This document shows positions 7,379 through 14,192 of a stretch of DNA of 16,944 nucleotides, piece after piece. Both the position numbers and the translations under genes were made by a program. This DNA is from Candidatus Stahliibacteriota bacterium CG08_land_8_20_14_0_20_40_26 (lineage in GTDB: Bacteria; Hydrothermota; UBA3073). Location: NCBI GenBank assembly GCA_002774315.1, contig PEYP01000034.1, forward strand, positions 1 through 16,944. The letters are read 5' to 3'. Each line of letters opens with the position of its first letter. The stretch's first letter is position 1. The notes beneath the pieces were generated by a model, which was not told where the DNA came from, did no database searches, and saw nothing but the letters and a program-made list of their open reading frames with translations.

Positions 7379-8191
7379 CTATTGTCTTTGTTGAGTTTTC
7401 CTTAAGATGAAACTATAAAAGGCATAGTATCCCATAGCAAGTGGAGGAAACCCAAGATATCCTAAAAGAGGCATCTCAAAGATTTTTGGTCCCAGATAGT
7501 AGGGAATCTGGTATATCCACCCTGTGGCTGCCCAATAGTTCCAAAGCTCCCAGAGGAAGCCACAGATAAGGCCTCCAAAAAAAAGGCAGAGAAAATTCTG
7601 AAAATTCCCTTCCTGCCATTCACTGAAAATGGAATTTTTCTCGTTCATACAATTTATCGGGTCAAGGAGGAATACGAAACCGAACCACAGGGATGTAACG
7701 AGGTATTTTGATACCCGATAAGGAGCAACCAGAGGGGCCAAAAGACAGAGAATACCTATCACTATAACTATACGGAGTACAATATTGGGTATCTTGAATC
7801 CTTTTGTGCTCAAATTGAAGGCGCGGATAGATTTCAGAAATTCTGTTGTTTCTAAAATTCCAGGACCTATAGTTGCAAACGCCCATACCATTCCAATAGC
7901 TGTAAGCCATATCGATGGAAGACCCTCATATTTCCAATTCTTGATGAAAAGATTATAGAATTCAAAAACAAACCAGAAACCTAAAGAAAGAGGGAACATC
8001 ATACAGAAGGTTTTCTTGTTTGTGGTCAGAAGGGACTTTCTCTTGATTCTGTACACAACACCATCTATAAAAAGGATGTATCCTGTCCATACCAGGGGAG
8101 TAAAAAACATAGAGACCCACCTTTCTCCCAAAAAGAGGAGTATCTCTGATACAACAATTACGGACAGGCCTATATAAAAGTAGGGTTTCAT
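7379..8191 (-). CDS. Multi-pass membrane protein with an internal two-fold repeat, unknown function
   Basis: I do not recognise the family. From the ATG at 8191 the protein has 270 residues and seven or eight predicted membrane segments (about 5-25, 28-48, 62-82, 95-117, 136-158, 165-180, 198-218, 246-265). The two halves resemble each other. VWTGYILFID (34-43) parallels LWFGFVFLLD (168-177). GFWFVFEFYN (71-80) parallels GFLWELWNYW (211-220), each followed by an aromatic-rich loop ending in a proline. No enzymatic motif is evident. The frame is open up to 8398 and would add 69 residues, but that part is low in membrane character and overlaps the 3' end of the preceding gene. I therefore prefer the internal ATG, although its Shine-Dalgarno (GGGAGAAG) is about 19 nt away. 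The context suggests a membrane-lipid role. Confidence 0.7.
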   Translation of the reverse strand: MKPYFYIGLSVIVVSEILLFLGERWVSMFFTPLVWTGYILFIDGVVYRIKRKSLLTTNKKTFCMMFPLSLGFWFVFEFYNLFIKNWKYEGLPSIWLTAIGMVWAFATIGPGILETTEFLKSIRAFNLSTKGFKIPNIVLRIVIVIGILCLLAPLVAPYRVSKYLVTSLWFGFVFLLDPINCMNEKNSIFSEWQEGNFQNFLCLFFGGLICGFLWELWNYWAATGWIYQIPYYLGPKIFEMPLLGYLGFPPLAMGYYAFYSFILRKTQQRQ

Positions 8192-8382
8192 CTTTTTATA
8201 TAAAATAGACTTCTCCCTTTTTAAGTCTAACAACACGGTTAAGGCCAAAAAATTTGGTAAAAAGCAATTGGTTGCAGACACGCCTGTTCCATCAACGGCG
8301 GGGAATTTAATTCGTGCAGAGGCTCTACTGCACCAACCAAGGCCAGCAAAATAATATTTGAATACTTGAGCCTGACCCCTGA
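8192..8382 (-). other. 191-bp segment between the PlsY fusion and the membrane protein, open but probably non-coding
   Basis: On the minus strand the segment starts, 2 nt after the PlsY-fusion stop, with GGGGTCAGGCTCAAGTATTC and continues into an open frame with odd composition (GLGWCSRASARI, FPAVDGTGVSATNC). This frame is in register with the following membrane protein but shows no domain and no clear Shine-Dalgarno at its first ATG. It may be an untranslated spacer, a remnant of an inserted sequence or a real N-terminal extension. No transposase is encoded. Confidence 0.35.
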
Positions 8383-9582
8383 TTATCTCAAAAGCCACAT
8401 ACTGAGGGCGGATATGGGGCCCATAAACAGATTGTCTTCAAGTTTTGGTATGCTCTCCACAAAGGTTGCCACAAGACTACCGACAAGAACCTGTAAGATA
8501 GAGATGTCATAGAAAATCATCACGATGAAACCAGAAAGTAAGCAGATTGATAGACAACCGAGTGAACCTTCAAGTGTCTTCCCGGGGAATGTCTTCACTC
8601 GCAGAAAATTTAACCCAATAAGTTCGGCAAGAGAGTCACCCAATGTAAGAAATAAAAGGGATAGACCCCCAATATCCTTGGGAAAAACTAATATAATAAA
8701 CAGGGCTGATATTAGATAGAGTGTATACCCGGAAAGCATACGTGTAGGCTCACCCTTTTTAAGCACAATCTCAAGGGCTCTTCTTCCAAACAATTCAGGA
8801 CGCACCCTGCGGACAATCTCAAAAATGATGAATAATAAAAGTGCTACAGCAGTGAACCCACCAGCCAATTTTCTGGTATACCCCAGGTATAAAAGCGGAA
8901 AAAGTGTAGCACCCAGCCTCACTGTTTTCCTTATAAGTTTGATTTTTACTACCTTTCTGCCATGTGCTTCTACTTCCGATTTAATACCACCGGTCTTGAT
9001 TACGGTAATTGCGGATGCAGATATTAAGTAAATAGATATAATTACAGTAAAGATTGTGTAAGGATTAAAACCAGCATACCAGATAATTAGAGGTACAAAT
9101 GCAGGAAAACCAGCAAATGCTGTGACATTTACCGACCTTGTAACCCAGTAGCAAGCGATCACGAAAAAGAAGAAAAACGCGAAGGGTGCAGCCGAATCCA
9201 TTGGAAGGTAGTTCTTTATTATTATAATGAGCAAGTAGATGAGTATCCCATAGGCAGTTGCGGCGCCACGACCACCCATAAATTTCAAATAGAAGGGAAA
9301 GGTATGCCCAATGACTGCAGCAAATCCACTCGCCAACACGATGGTTATGGGTACATTTAATAACTGAGCGATAAATATTGCCAGGACGCCTTTAAACATA
9401 TCAAAGAGCAAGGTGACAATACCGTAAGGGGGACCCAGAACCTTAAATGCGTTCATTGCACCAGGATTTCTGCTACCGTATTCTCTTATATCTATACCAC
9501 GGATCAACCTGCCTAGAATATACGCCATCAAGATTGTGCCAAGCAGGTAACCTATTATAATCGCGAGGATTGAGGTAAACAT
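8383..9582 (-). CDS. plsY: PlsY glycerol-3-phosphate acyltransferase fused to a dolichol-kinase-like CTP-dependent lipid kinase domain
   Basis: A 399-residue integral membrane protein with two domains. Residues 1-200 are PlsY: GSRNPGAMNAFKVLG (36-50), DMFKG (61-65) and GHTFPFYLKFMGGRGAATAYG (92-112) are its three conserved cytoplasmic loops. PlsY acylates glycerol-3-phosphate from acyl-phosphate to start phospholipid synthesis and is normally about 200 residues. Residues from about 215 to the end match the dolichol kinase / phytol kinase / Dgk1 group: GDSLAELIG (315-323), GKTLEGSLG (334-342), then ATFVESIP (372-379) and EDN (382-384), the signature of CTP-dependent polyprenol or diacylglycerol kinases. 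The fusion could link acylation with CTP-dependent phosphorylation of a lipid alcohol. No Shine-Dalgarno is seen; a purine heptad array sits upstream instead. Confidence 0.85.
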   Translation of the reverse strand: MFTSILAIIIGYLLGTILMAYILGRLIRGIDIREYGSRNPGAMNAFKVLGPPYGIVTLLFDMFKGVLAIFIAQLLNVPITIVLASGFAAVIGHTFPFYLKFMGGRGAATAYGILIYLLIIIIKNYLPMDSAAPFAFFFFFVIACYWVTRSVNVTAFAGFPAFVPLIIWYAGFNPYTIFTVIISIYLISASAITVIKTGGIKSEVEAHGRKVVKIKLIRKTVRLGATLFPLLYLGYTRKLAGGFTAVALLLFIIFEIVRRVRPELFGRRALEIVLKKGEPTRMLSGYTLYLISALFIILVFPKDIGGLSLLFLTLGDSLAELIGLNFLRVKTFPGKTLEGSLGCLSICLLSGFIVMIFYDISILQVLVGSLVATFVESIPKLEDNLFMGPISALSMWLLR

Positions 9583-9591
9583 TTTAGAAAG

Positions 9592-9619
9592 ACAAAGGAT
9601 AAAGGAAAAAGGAAAAAGG
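9592..9619. repeat. Four-unit purine heptad array upstream of the PlsY fusion
   Basis: ACAAAGG, ATAAAGG, AAAAAGG and AAAAAGG in exact 7-bp register (9592-9619), in the 54-bp gap before the PlsY-fusion start at 9582. On the transcribed (minus) strand it is pyrimidine-rich (CCTTTTT units), so it cannot serve as a Shine-Dalgarno. It shares its period with the other intergenic arrays but has a different unit. Confidence 0.7.
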
Positions 9620-9636
9620 TTGAATTACTCAATAAC

Positions 9637-10878
9637 CTAATGATTTCTATAAGAGATTCTTGCAAATAGCGCCTTATGCCCGTTTCTCATCATCTCTTTA
9701 GCATCTTCTGAACAACGCACACATTTGTAATAAAGAACCTCTCCAATCTTGTCTGCCTGTGCTAATCTTTCCTCCTTTGGGAGAAAATAAGTTTCCATCG
9801 TGTCAAGAGGACGGGATGTTCCGTCGCTCTCGTACTTTATAGTCATATTAATCCCTGCATCCAGCACTTTATAGGCATTTTCTGTCCAATTGAAGTTTTC
9901 AATTCCCAGATCCGAATTTATTCTTATATGGGCGGTCAATAGGACATCAGGAAGACCGGAGGATTGCAATTCTTTTGCACATTGTATAAACATTTCAGGT
10001 GACATACCATTCCCGAGATTAATCTCAGAGATAGCAGGTGTGCCATCATCGCATATAAACTCCTTCATAATATTCAGAAGCATTCTGAACTGGATTGCAT
10101 TCTGTGTTGATAAGAGCATGGAGATTTTAAACTCCATATTTTTAATATCACGTGCATAATAGGAACCCGCAATGATGGTAGACCAGCTTGGATTCAAGAA
10201 GAAGTTTGTTCCTGTATTGACCGCTGCACGAGTTATACCATCAAGATAAACCAGATGATTGTTATTGGCAACCTCAATTCCTCCAAAATTCCCAAAAAAG
10301 GTACCTTGATTTTTGAGGACCAATGCACGCATTCCGGGAGACGGTTCTATCGTCTCAAATTTTTCACCGGTAACTTTTTCCAGACGGACATAGCATTCGT
10401 TACTAAGGGGAGTTCCAATGAGGTTGGTATTACAGAATTTAGACCCGATCAGATTTTCAGTCATTGCCAGGGTTGATATCAACTCACCATTATAAACATA
10501 GTCTTCTGTCAGTGCCATAACTGAAATCATCTCTTTGGGTGCGAGAGTTGTTCCATCTCCAGCAACACGCTTCAAACAGCCCAACGCAACGGGAGCACCC
10601 TGCCATCCAGAGACCTGTGTGGTAACTACGGCTTCCTTGGTTGTCCGTATATTTTCTTTTTCTACAAAATCTTCAACTTTGGCAATTGATTTTGCATAAT
10701 CTTCCGCCATTTCCAACATCTCACCGTAACCCTTTTGTTCGGCTGTTTTCTTCCTTACTTCATATTTGCGCATATTTTTAATAGACTTCATAATGTCCTG
10801 TGCACCACCGTAAGATTCTTTCAGATCGTTTATCTGTTTCATATCTTTGCCGGTTAATAAATCAAAATGTAATCCCAT
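9637..10878 (-). CDS. Unrecognised 413-residue soluble protein
   Basis: I do not recognise this protein. It has no signal peptide or membrane segment and a mixed alpha/beta look. The N-terminal part (1-80) is charged and helical. The middle is rich in glycine and small residues (VSGWQGAPVALGCLKRVAGDG, about 89-109; FFGNFGG, 194-200). A later stretch of alternating strands and helices (about 245-350, with SEINLGNGMSP at 284-294 and DVLLTAHIRIN at 311-321) could be the end of a TIM-barrel-like enzyme. A CVRC pair lies at 386-389. The start is secure: AAAGGAGG 5 nt upstream of the ATG. About 9 of 16 arginines use CGN codons by hand count. It sits downstream of a 561-bp repeat-rich gap and upstream of the PlsY fusion. 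A cytosolic enzyme is likely; no reaction can be assigned. Confidence 0.8.
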   Translation of the reverse strand: MGLHFDLLTGKDMKQINDLKESYGGAQDIMKSIKNMRKYEVRKKTAEQKGYGEMLEMAEDYAKSIAKVEDFVEKENIRTTKEAVVTTQVSGWQGAPVALGCLKRVAGDGTTLAPKEMISVMALTEDYVYNGELISTLAMTENLIGSKFCNTNLIGTPLSNECYVRLEKVTGEKFETIEPSPGMRALVLKNQGTFFGNFGGIEVANNNHLVYLDGITRAAVNTGTNFFLNPSWSTIIAGSYYARDIKNMEFKISMLLSTQNAIQFRMLLNIMKEFICDDGTPAISEINLGNGMSPEMFIQCAKELQSSGLPDVLLTAHIRINSDLGIENFNWTENAYKVLDAGINMTIKYESDGTSRPLDTMETYFLPKEERLAQADKIGEVLYYKCVRCSEDAKEMMRNGHKALFARISYRNH

Positions 10879-10926
10879 TTTCGCCTCCTTTACTCATCGA
10901 CTGTAATGTCAAAAATCTAACCACAG

Positions 10927-10965
10927 ATTCACCCTGTTAGATGTTTACTATCTAACGGGGTGAAT
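10927..10965. repeat. 16-bp stem inverted repeat, 7-nt loop
   Basis: ATTCACCCTGTTAGAT and ATCTAACGGGGTGAAT pair at 15 of 16 positions around GTTTACT. The single mismatch is T10935/G10957, a wobble in plus-strand RNA. GATTCACCCTGTTA (10926-10939) recurs exactly at 11220-11233, also as the left arm of an inverted repeat. It lies about 50 nt upstream of the 413-residue gene's start codon. No T-run follows closely on either strand, so it is not a standard terminator. Confidence 0.8.
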
Positions 10966-10980
10966 GACCTCTCTATCTTG

Positions 10981-10996
10981 CCTGTCGGCAGACAGG
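10981..10996. repeat. GC-rich palindrome CCTGTC-GGCA-GACAGG
   Basis: Perfect 6-bp arms with a 4-nt centre. A CCTGTC variant of the CCTGCC/GGCAGG family found at 42, 11068, 11299 and 16076. Confidence 0.65.
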
Positions 10997-11067
10997 TAAA
11001 ACCAATCTCTTTATCCCATCTTTTAACCTTTGTACATTGAAATTTATTAGTTAAAAACAGGGATTGC

Positions 11068-11087
11068 CTGCCTGACGGTAGGCAGGA
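11068..11087. repeat. GC-rich palindrome CCTGCCT-GACGGT-AGGCAGG
   Basis: Perfect 7-bp arms around a 6-nt centre. Same family as 42-61, 11299-11319 and 16076-16094. Confidence 0.75.
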
Positions 11088-11104
11088 AAGAGAATTTGTA
11101 GGAA

Positions 11105-11121
11105 CCCCGCCAGAGGCGGGG
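11105..11121. repeat. Hairpin CCCCGCC-AGA-GGCGGGG
   Basis: Perfect 7-bp stem (8 with flanking A/T) around a 3-nt loop. Very stable for its size. No adjacent T-run on either strand, so not called a terminator. Confidence 0.7.
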
Positions 11122-11152
11122 TGGTTGTCCGTTAGACAGGGATAGTGTTTTC

Positions 11153-11173
11153 GGACAGGGACAAGCCCTGTCC
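11153..11173. repeat. Hairpin GGACAGGG-ACAAG-CCCTGTCC
   Basis: Perfect 8-bp arms. A shifted pairing, AGGGACA (11157-11163) with TGTCCCT (11169-11175), is also possible, so the element has two alternative folds. A half-site of similar sequence (GGGTCTGTCCC) lies near 13351. Confidence 0.7.
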
Positions 11174-11225
11174 CTACTGCCTCTTAAAATCCCTGCAAAA
11201 TTACATAATTCATTGTTTGGATTCA

Positions 11226-11288
11226 CCCTGTTAAATAACTCAAAAATAAACACTAAAGCGTGCTGTAAAGCGGTTCTATTTAACAGGG
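11226..11288. repeat. 12-bp inverted repeat, 39-nt centre
   Basis: CCCTGTTAAATA (11226-11237) and TATTTAACAGGG (11277-11288) are perfectly complementary. The left arm is preceded by GATTCA as in the hairpin at 10927, so the two are related elements with different interiors. Confidence 0.75.
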
Positions 11289-11290
11289 GA

Positions 11291-11350
11291 ACCACAGACC
11301 TGCCTGCGCCGCAGGCGGGGAATTAATTTTCTCTCTGTGACCTCTGTGGT
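11291..11350. repeat. Nested inverted repeat with ACCACAGA/TCTGTGGT ends
   Basis: Outer arms ACCACAGA (11291-11298) and TCTGTGGT (11343-11350) are perfect 8-mers. Nested inside is a CCTGCCTGC-GCC-GCAGGCGGG palindrome (11299-11319, 8 of 9 paired). The outer ends resemble ACCACGAAG of the 16723-16835 element, and AACCACAGA also occurs singly at 10919-10927. Confidence 0.7.
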
Positions 11351-11439
11351 TTTTCATATTCTTTCATATTCTATTTGACACTACCTAATATCGCATATTG
11401 CATAATGTCAGAGGCATTTAGGTAAGAACTGATATTTAT

Positions 11440-13206
11440 CTATTCCATAATTAGGTCTCCGAATGTACTTGGGTCGTAGCTTATGGGGATTTGCCAGTCA
11501 GCTGTACTGTTAAACCTTCTTTGTTTACGCCAAAAGTTCAGTCCCCATCGCTGTCCGGGCTTAACCTCAACCTCAAAGTGCTTAAGAGGAATGCGTGCTT
11601 CTATACTCCAGAAATCATTTCCTTTTGTTGTATTCACTTCGTAAGTGCCATTCCAACTTCTATCGATATCAAGTTCCCCTTCAGGATTCATTGTTATCTT
11701 CTGATCGAAGGCCGTTCCAAGCGGGTTGAAATAAATCTGGTAAACTACATTTTTTTCTATGTCAGGCTGGAAGAGATAACCCACATAATCCTCATTGTAC
11801 ATTGTGCCATCATGGTCTGTTACTGTGGCAACCATAGAATCCATTTTTAATTCCTTACAATATGCAGCGATATAGATGTTAACTTCATCATAAGAGAAGT
11901 AGAAATATACCGAATCAATTGTCCCTTGACTTCCATCTGGTGAAAATAACAGTGAAACAGGATTATGCCAGATAGGTTCGGATATTTTACCATCGATAAC
12001 TGGTTGAGTACTTACTTGATAACAGTATGTCTTACGCGCAGCAGGCAATGGTTTCTTAATCTCACAAGTTTTACTCTCAGAATAGGGAAAATGTACAGAG
12101 AGTACCGGAACCGGATAGAGATTTCCTTTATTTTTAATGCTAAACCTTATTGTACTGCTGTCTCCTGCCATAATCCTTATTGGCAAGCTCTCTGGCTCTA
12201 CAGACCATCCTTCTGGCACTTTCCAGCTTATGGTGTCCTCAAGTAAAAAATCAAGATTGAGGTTTTTTAACTTAACTGCTACTTCAGTGCTTTCAACAGT
12301 GATATCTTCACTTACAGGTAATGGTTTTTCAAATTCTATACCCGAGAGATATATTCTATCAATAAATTTCAGATCTGTTGCTGTGACTTCCTTCCACGGC
12401 AATACTCCACCAATTTTTATCGGCGCAATTGAAATTCCCCTTTTGTTGGCGGCTACCCAGACAAAGTGATATTCCAAACCAGTTGGTCCTGGCTCACAAG
12501 AACCGCCTGAACTTCCTATGCTGGTATAGAGAATGTTATCGAATTTATCGCTAAAATAAGTATGATAATGCCCTGTGAATACTGCATCTACACCGTAATT
12601 GGAGAACAGACTATGTAGAGTATCCGTTTTGTTATCCGCTATCGTTTCGAACCAAAAAGGCTTATGAATAAAGACAAAAGTGTAAGGGGCTTTTTTATTT
12701 TTCCCCAGGTCGCTGATTAACCAGTTGATCTGCTCTTCTGGAAGTTCTATCCCCGGTCTCCAACGGCTATTGTCCAGAATAACAAAGTGTAAGCCCTTAA
12801 AATCAAAGGAGTAATAAGGATTGCCAATATGATTTTGGTATAATTTTAAGGAAGCCTCATCCCAGATATCGTGATTACCCGGTGTGAAATAGACAGGCAT
12901 TGTGAAAGGAGCTATCAACGATTTATATTCTTTCCACTGACTATTTACAACAGTTGTATCATCCGTATACCCTTCAATCATATCACCTATAGTGATAACA
13001 AAATCTGGTTTTAGTCTTTCGATCTCTTCAGTGATTTTGCCATAAATCCCAGGCGTGTGCCCGCCGGTACGGTCTCCGATAACCGCAAAATGTATTGGAC
13101 ATTCTTCTTTTTGATAGGTCCCTGTAGCTAAGTGATATGCGCATCCTGTAGCTATAATCAGAAGTAAAACCAGAGAAAACATCAGAAACAGAACATATTT
13201 TTTCAT
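11440..13206 (-). CDS. Metallophosphoesterase lipoprotein with C-terminal CBM9-like domain
   Basis: From the ATG at 13206 the product is a 588-residue predicted lipoprotein: basic start, hydrophobic core (LFLMFSLVLLLII) and lipobox ATGC with Cys22. Residues about 38-260 are a calcineurin-like metallophosphoesterase with the five metal-binding blocks: GDR (44-46), GDM (74-76), GNHD (110-113), IHKP (180-183) and GHYH (212-215). A linker with beta-sandwich character follows. The last 190 residues match a CBM9-like/DOMON-type domain (PVIDGKISEPIW, IEARIPLKHF, PGQRWGLNFWR). It would act in the periplasm or on the outer membrane on phosphoesters while binding sugars or another ligand. The frame is open 63 nt further upstream, but the internal start gives a proper signal peptide. 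About 6 of 14 arginines are CGN by hand count. Substrate unknown. Confidence 0.85.
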   Translation of the reverse strand: MKKYVLFLMFSLVLLLIIATGCAYHLATGTYQKEECPIHFAVIGDRTGGHTPGIYGKITEEIERLKPDFVITIGDMIEGYTDDTTVVNSQWKEYKSLIAPFTMPVYFTPGNHDIWDEASLKLYQNHIGNPYYSFDFKGLHFVILDNSRWRPGIELPEEQINWLISDLGKNKKAPYTFVFIHKPFWFETIADNKTDTLHSLFSNYGVDAVFTGHYHTYFSDKFDNILYTSIGSSGGSCEPGPTGLEYHFVWVAANKRGISIAPIKIGGVLPWKEVTATDLKFIDRIYLSGIEFEKPLPVSEDITVESTEVAVKLKNLNLDFLLEDTISWKVPEGWSVEPESLPIRIMAGDSSTIRFSIKNKGNLYPVPVLSVHFPYSESKTCEIKKPLPAARKTYCYQVSTQPVIDGKISEPIWHNPVSLLFSPDGSQGTIDSVYFYFSYDEVNIYIAAYCKELKMDSMVATVTDHDGTMYNEDYVGYLFQPDIEKNVVYQIYFNPLGTAFDQKITMNPEGELDIDRSWNGTYEVNTTKGNDFWSIEARIPLKHFEVEVKPGQRWGLNFWRKQRRFNSTADWQIPISYDPSTFGDLIME

Positions 13207-13401
13207 AGTAATCTCTATGTTATTTTTGTAGAATTGTCTTAAGACGACCTTCAGTTGACAGAAAATCACAGTCTTTCTTCTATAAGTTAGCCGGGATTAT
13301 TGTCTGGGCACATTTATGTTTGCTATTAAAACGTTTATAGACAAACCTGAGGGTCTGTCCCTGCAATAACCTTATTACAACACTCTTGGCATTATCTAAA
13401 A
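13207..13401. other. Intergenic gap with imperfect hairpin
   Basis: This 195-bp gap separates the M23 gene from the metallophosphoesterase gene. It holds GTTTGCTAT (13318-13326) facing ATAGACAAAC (13337-13346), a 9-bp stem with one bulge, and directly after it GAGGGTCTGTCCCTG, similar to the hairpin at 11153. No convincing promoter for the metallophosphoesterase gene was found. This gap is where the M23-side tol genes end and the inserted-looking block begins. Confidence 0.4.
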
Positions 13402-14190
13402 TTAAAAACCTAAACCCATCAATGAAATAGGGTTTGCGGGATGCGAGTTTATATACAATCCAAGATGGAGATGGGGGGCAGTGACTCTGCCTGATGAACC
13501 TGCGTAACCTATTATTTCACCCTGTTTGAGAGTATCCCCTTCTCTGACAAGAATGCTGTCAAGATGGATGTAATATGTATATATCCCAAGTCCATGGTCT
13601 ATAATAACGCACCTCCCGGGAAGATAATGATATTGGGCAAGAACTACTATTCCATCGTTACAGGCCTTTATCTCATCGCCCTTTTTTGCCTTTAAATCCA
13701 CGCCCATATGAAATCCTCTTTCTGTACCATTTATAATCCTCTTGACTCCATAGGGAGAGGTTACCATAATACCTGAAAGAGGAGGGATAAATTCTCCGTC
13801 AAACAGGATATAGGGGGTAACTCCTGAAAGTACATCCACTGTATTTTCCCGCTCATTTTTTATCCTTTTTGCTGTTTTTGGGGTATATTTCACCATTGTA
13901 TCAGCTACGATTAATGTTTCTGCAGGAAATTTCGTTGGCAGAACGGTTATCAATGTGGAGTCTACAACATTTTGGGAAAGCAGTTTAATCCAGTAATTAC
14001 CAGGTCCGGTCTTATAAGGGACAACACCAAATCCAACAAAAATCGTGTCTCTTTTTACGAACCTTATTGTATCTTCAATAAAAACTGCCTTAATATCATT
14101 CTCTTTTGATACAACTCTTACTCTAAATACGTCTCCTGTATTTACTTCAGAAGGCGAAATACACAGCGATATTATGAAAAACAAGGTCAT
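13402..14190 (-). CDS. M23-family peptidoglycan endopeptidase (LytM type)
   Basis: A 262-residue exported protein. A hydrophobic N-terminus (MTLFFIISLCIS) acts as a signal peptide. An N-terminal beta-rich region (about 15-85) follows. The M23 domain fills the C-terminal 130 residues: HxxxD as H161 and D165 in HMGVDLKA, H209 in YYIHLD, and HLHLG with H240/H242. All zinc ligands and catalytic histidines are present, so it should be an active endopeptidase cutting peptide cross-bridges. The ATG lies 2 nt after the tolR stop, so it is clearly in the tol operon. Coupling a wall hydrolase to Tol-Pal fits the role of that system in septal peptidoglycan processing. Arginine codons are almost all AGR, like tolQ. 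Confidence 0.9.
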   Translation of the reverse strand: MTLFFIISLCISPSEVNTGDVFRVRVVSKENDIKAVFIEDTIRFVKRDTIFVGFGVVPYKTGPGNYWIKLLSQNVVDSTLITVLPTKFPAETLIVADTMVKYTPKTAKRIKNERENTVDVLSGVTPYILFDGEFIPPLSGIMVTSPYGVKRIINGTERGFHMGVDLKAKKGDEIKACNDGIVVLAQYHYLPGRCVIIDHGLGIYTYYIHLDSILVREGDTLKQGEIIGYAGSSGRVTAPHLHLGLYINSHPANPISLMGLGF

Positions 14191-14192
14191 TG

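Larger units (their letters stand above)
10879..11439. other. 561-bp gene-free stretch packed with inverted repeats
   Basis: No credible gene lies between the metallophosphoesterase gene and the 413-residue gene. The stretch holds at least seven palindromes or hairpins, listed separately: 10927-10965, 10981-10996, 11068-11087, 11105-11121, 11153-11173, 11226-11288 and 11291-11350. An open frame at 11047-11295 (minus) runs through these repeats and is not believable as protein. The segment 11351-11415 is AT-rich with CATATTCT repeated at a 10-bp step. Only about 40 bp next to the downstream ATG look like an ordinary leader. Confidence 0.75.

Noticed and set aside
8192..8382. Insertion-sequence fragment
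   Set aside because: GGGGTCAGGCTC at the segment start looks repeat-like, but there is no transposase motif and no visible terminal repeats.
8192..8398. N-terminal extension of the duplicated membrane protein
   Set aside because: The open frame is continuous, but its sequence has unlike composition, overlaps the previous gene's end and lacks a start signal. Kept only as an alternative.
9637..10878. Glutamate-mutase-like or corrinoid methyltransferase identity for the 413-residue protein
   Set aside because: Considered because of the possible barrel-like end, but no family motif could be matched, so no function is assigned.
10927..10965. Rho-independent terminator
   Set aside because: The stem is strong, but no T-run follows directly on either strand and the loop side is not GC-rich in the usual way.
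11047..11295. 82-codon open frame on the minus strand in the large gap
   Set aside because: It runs straight through three palindromes, has no Shine-Dalgarno and no coherent hydrophobic or helical pattern; repeats that lack stops explain it.
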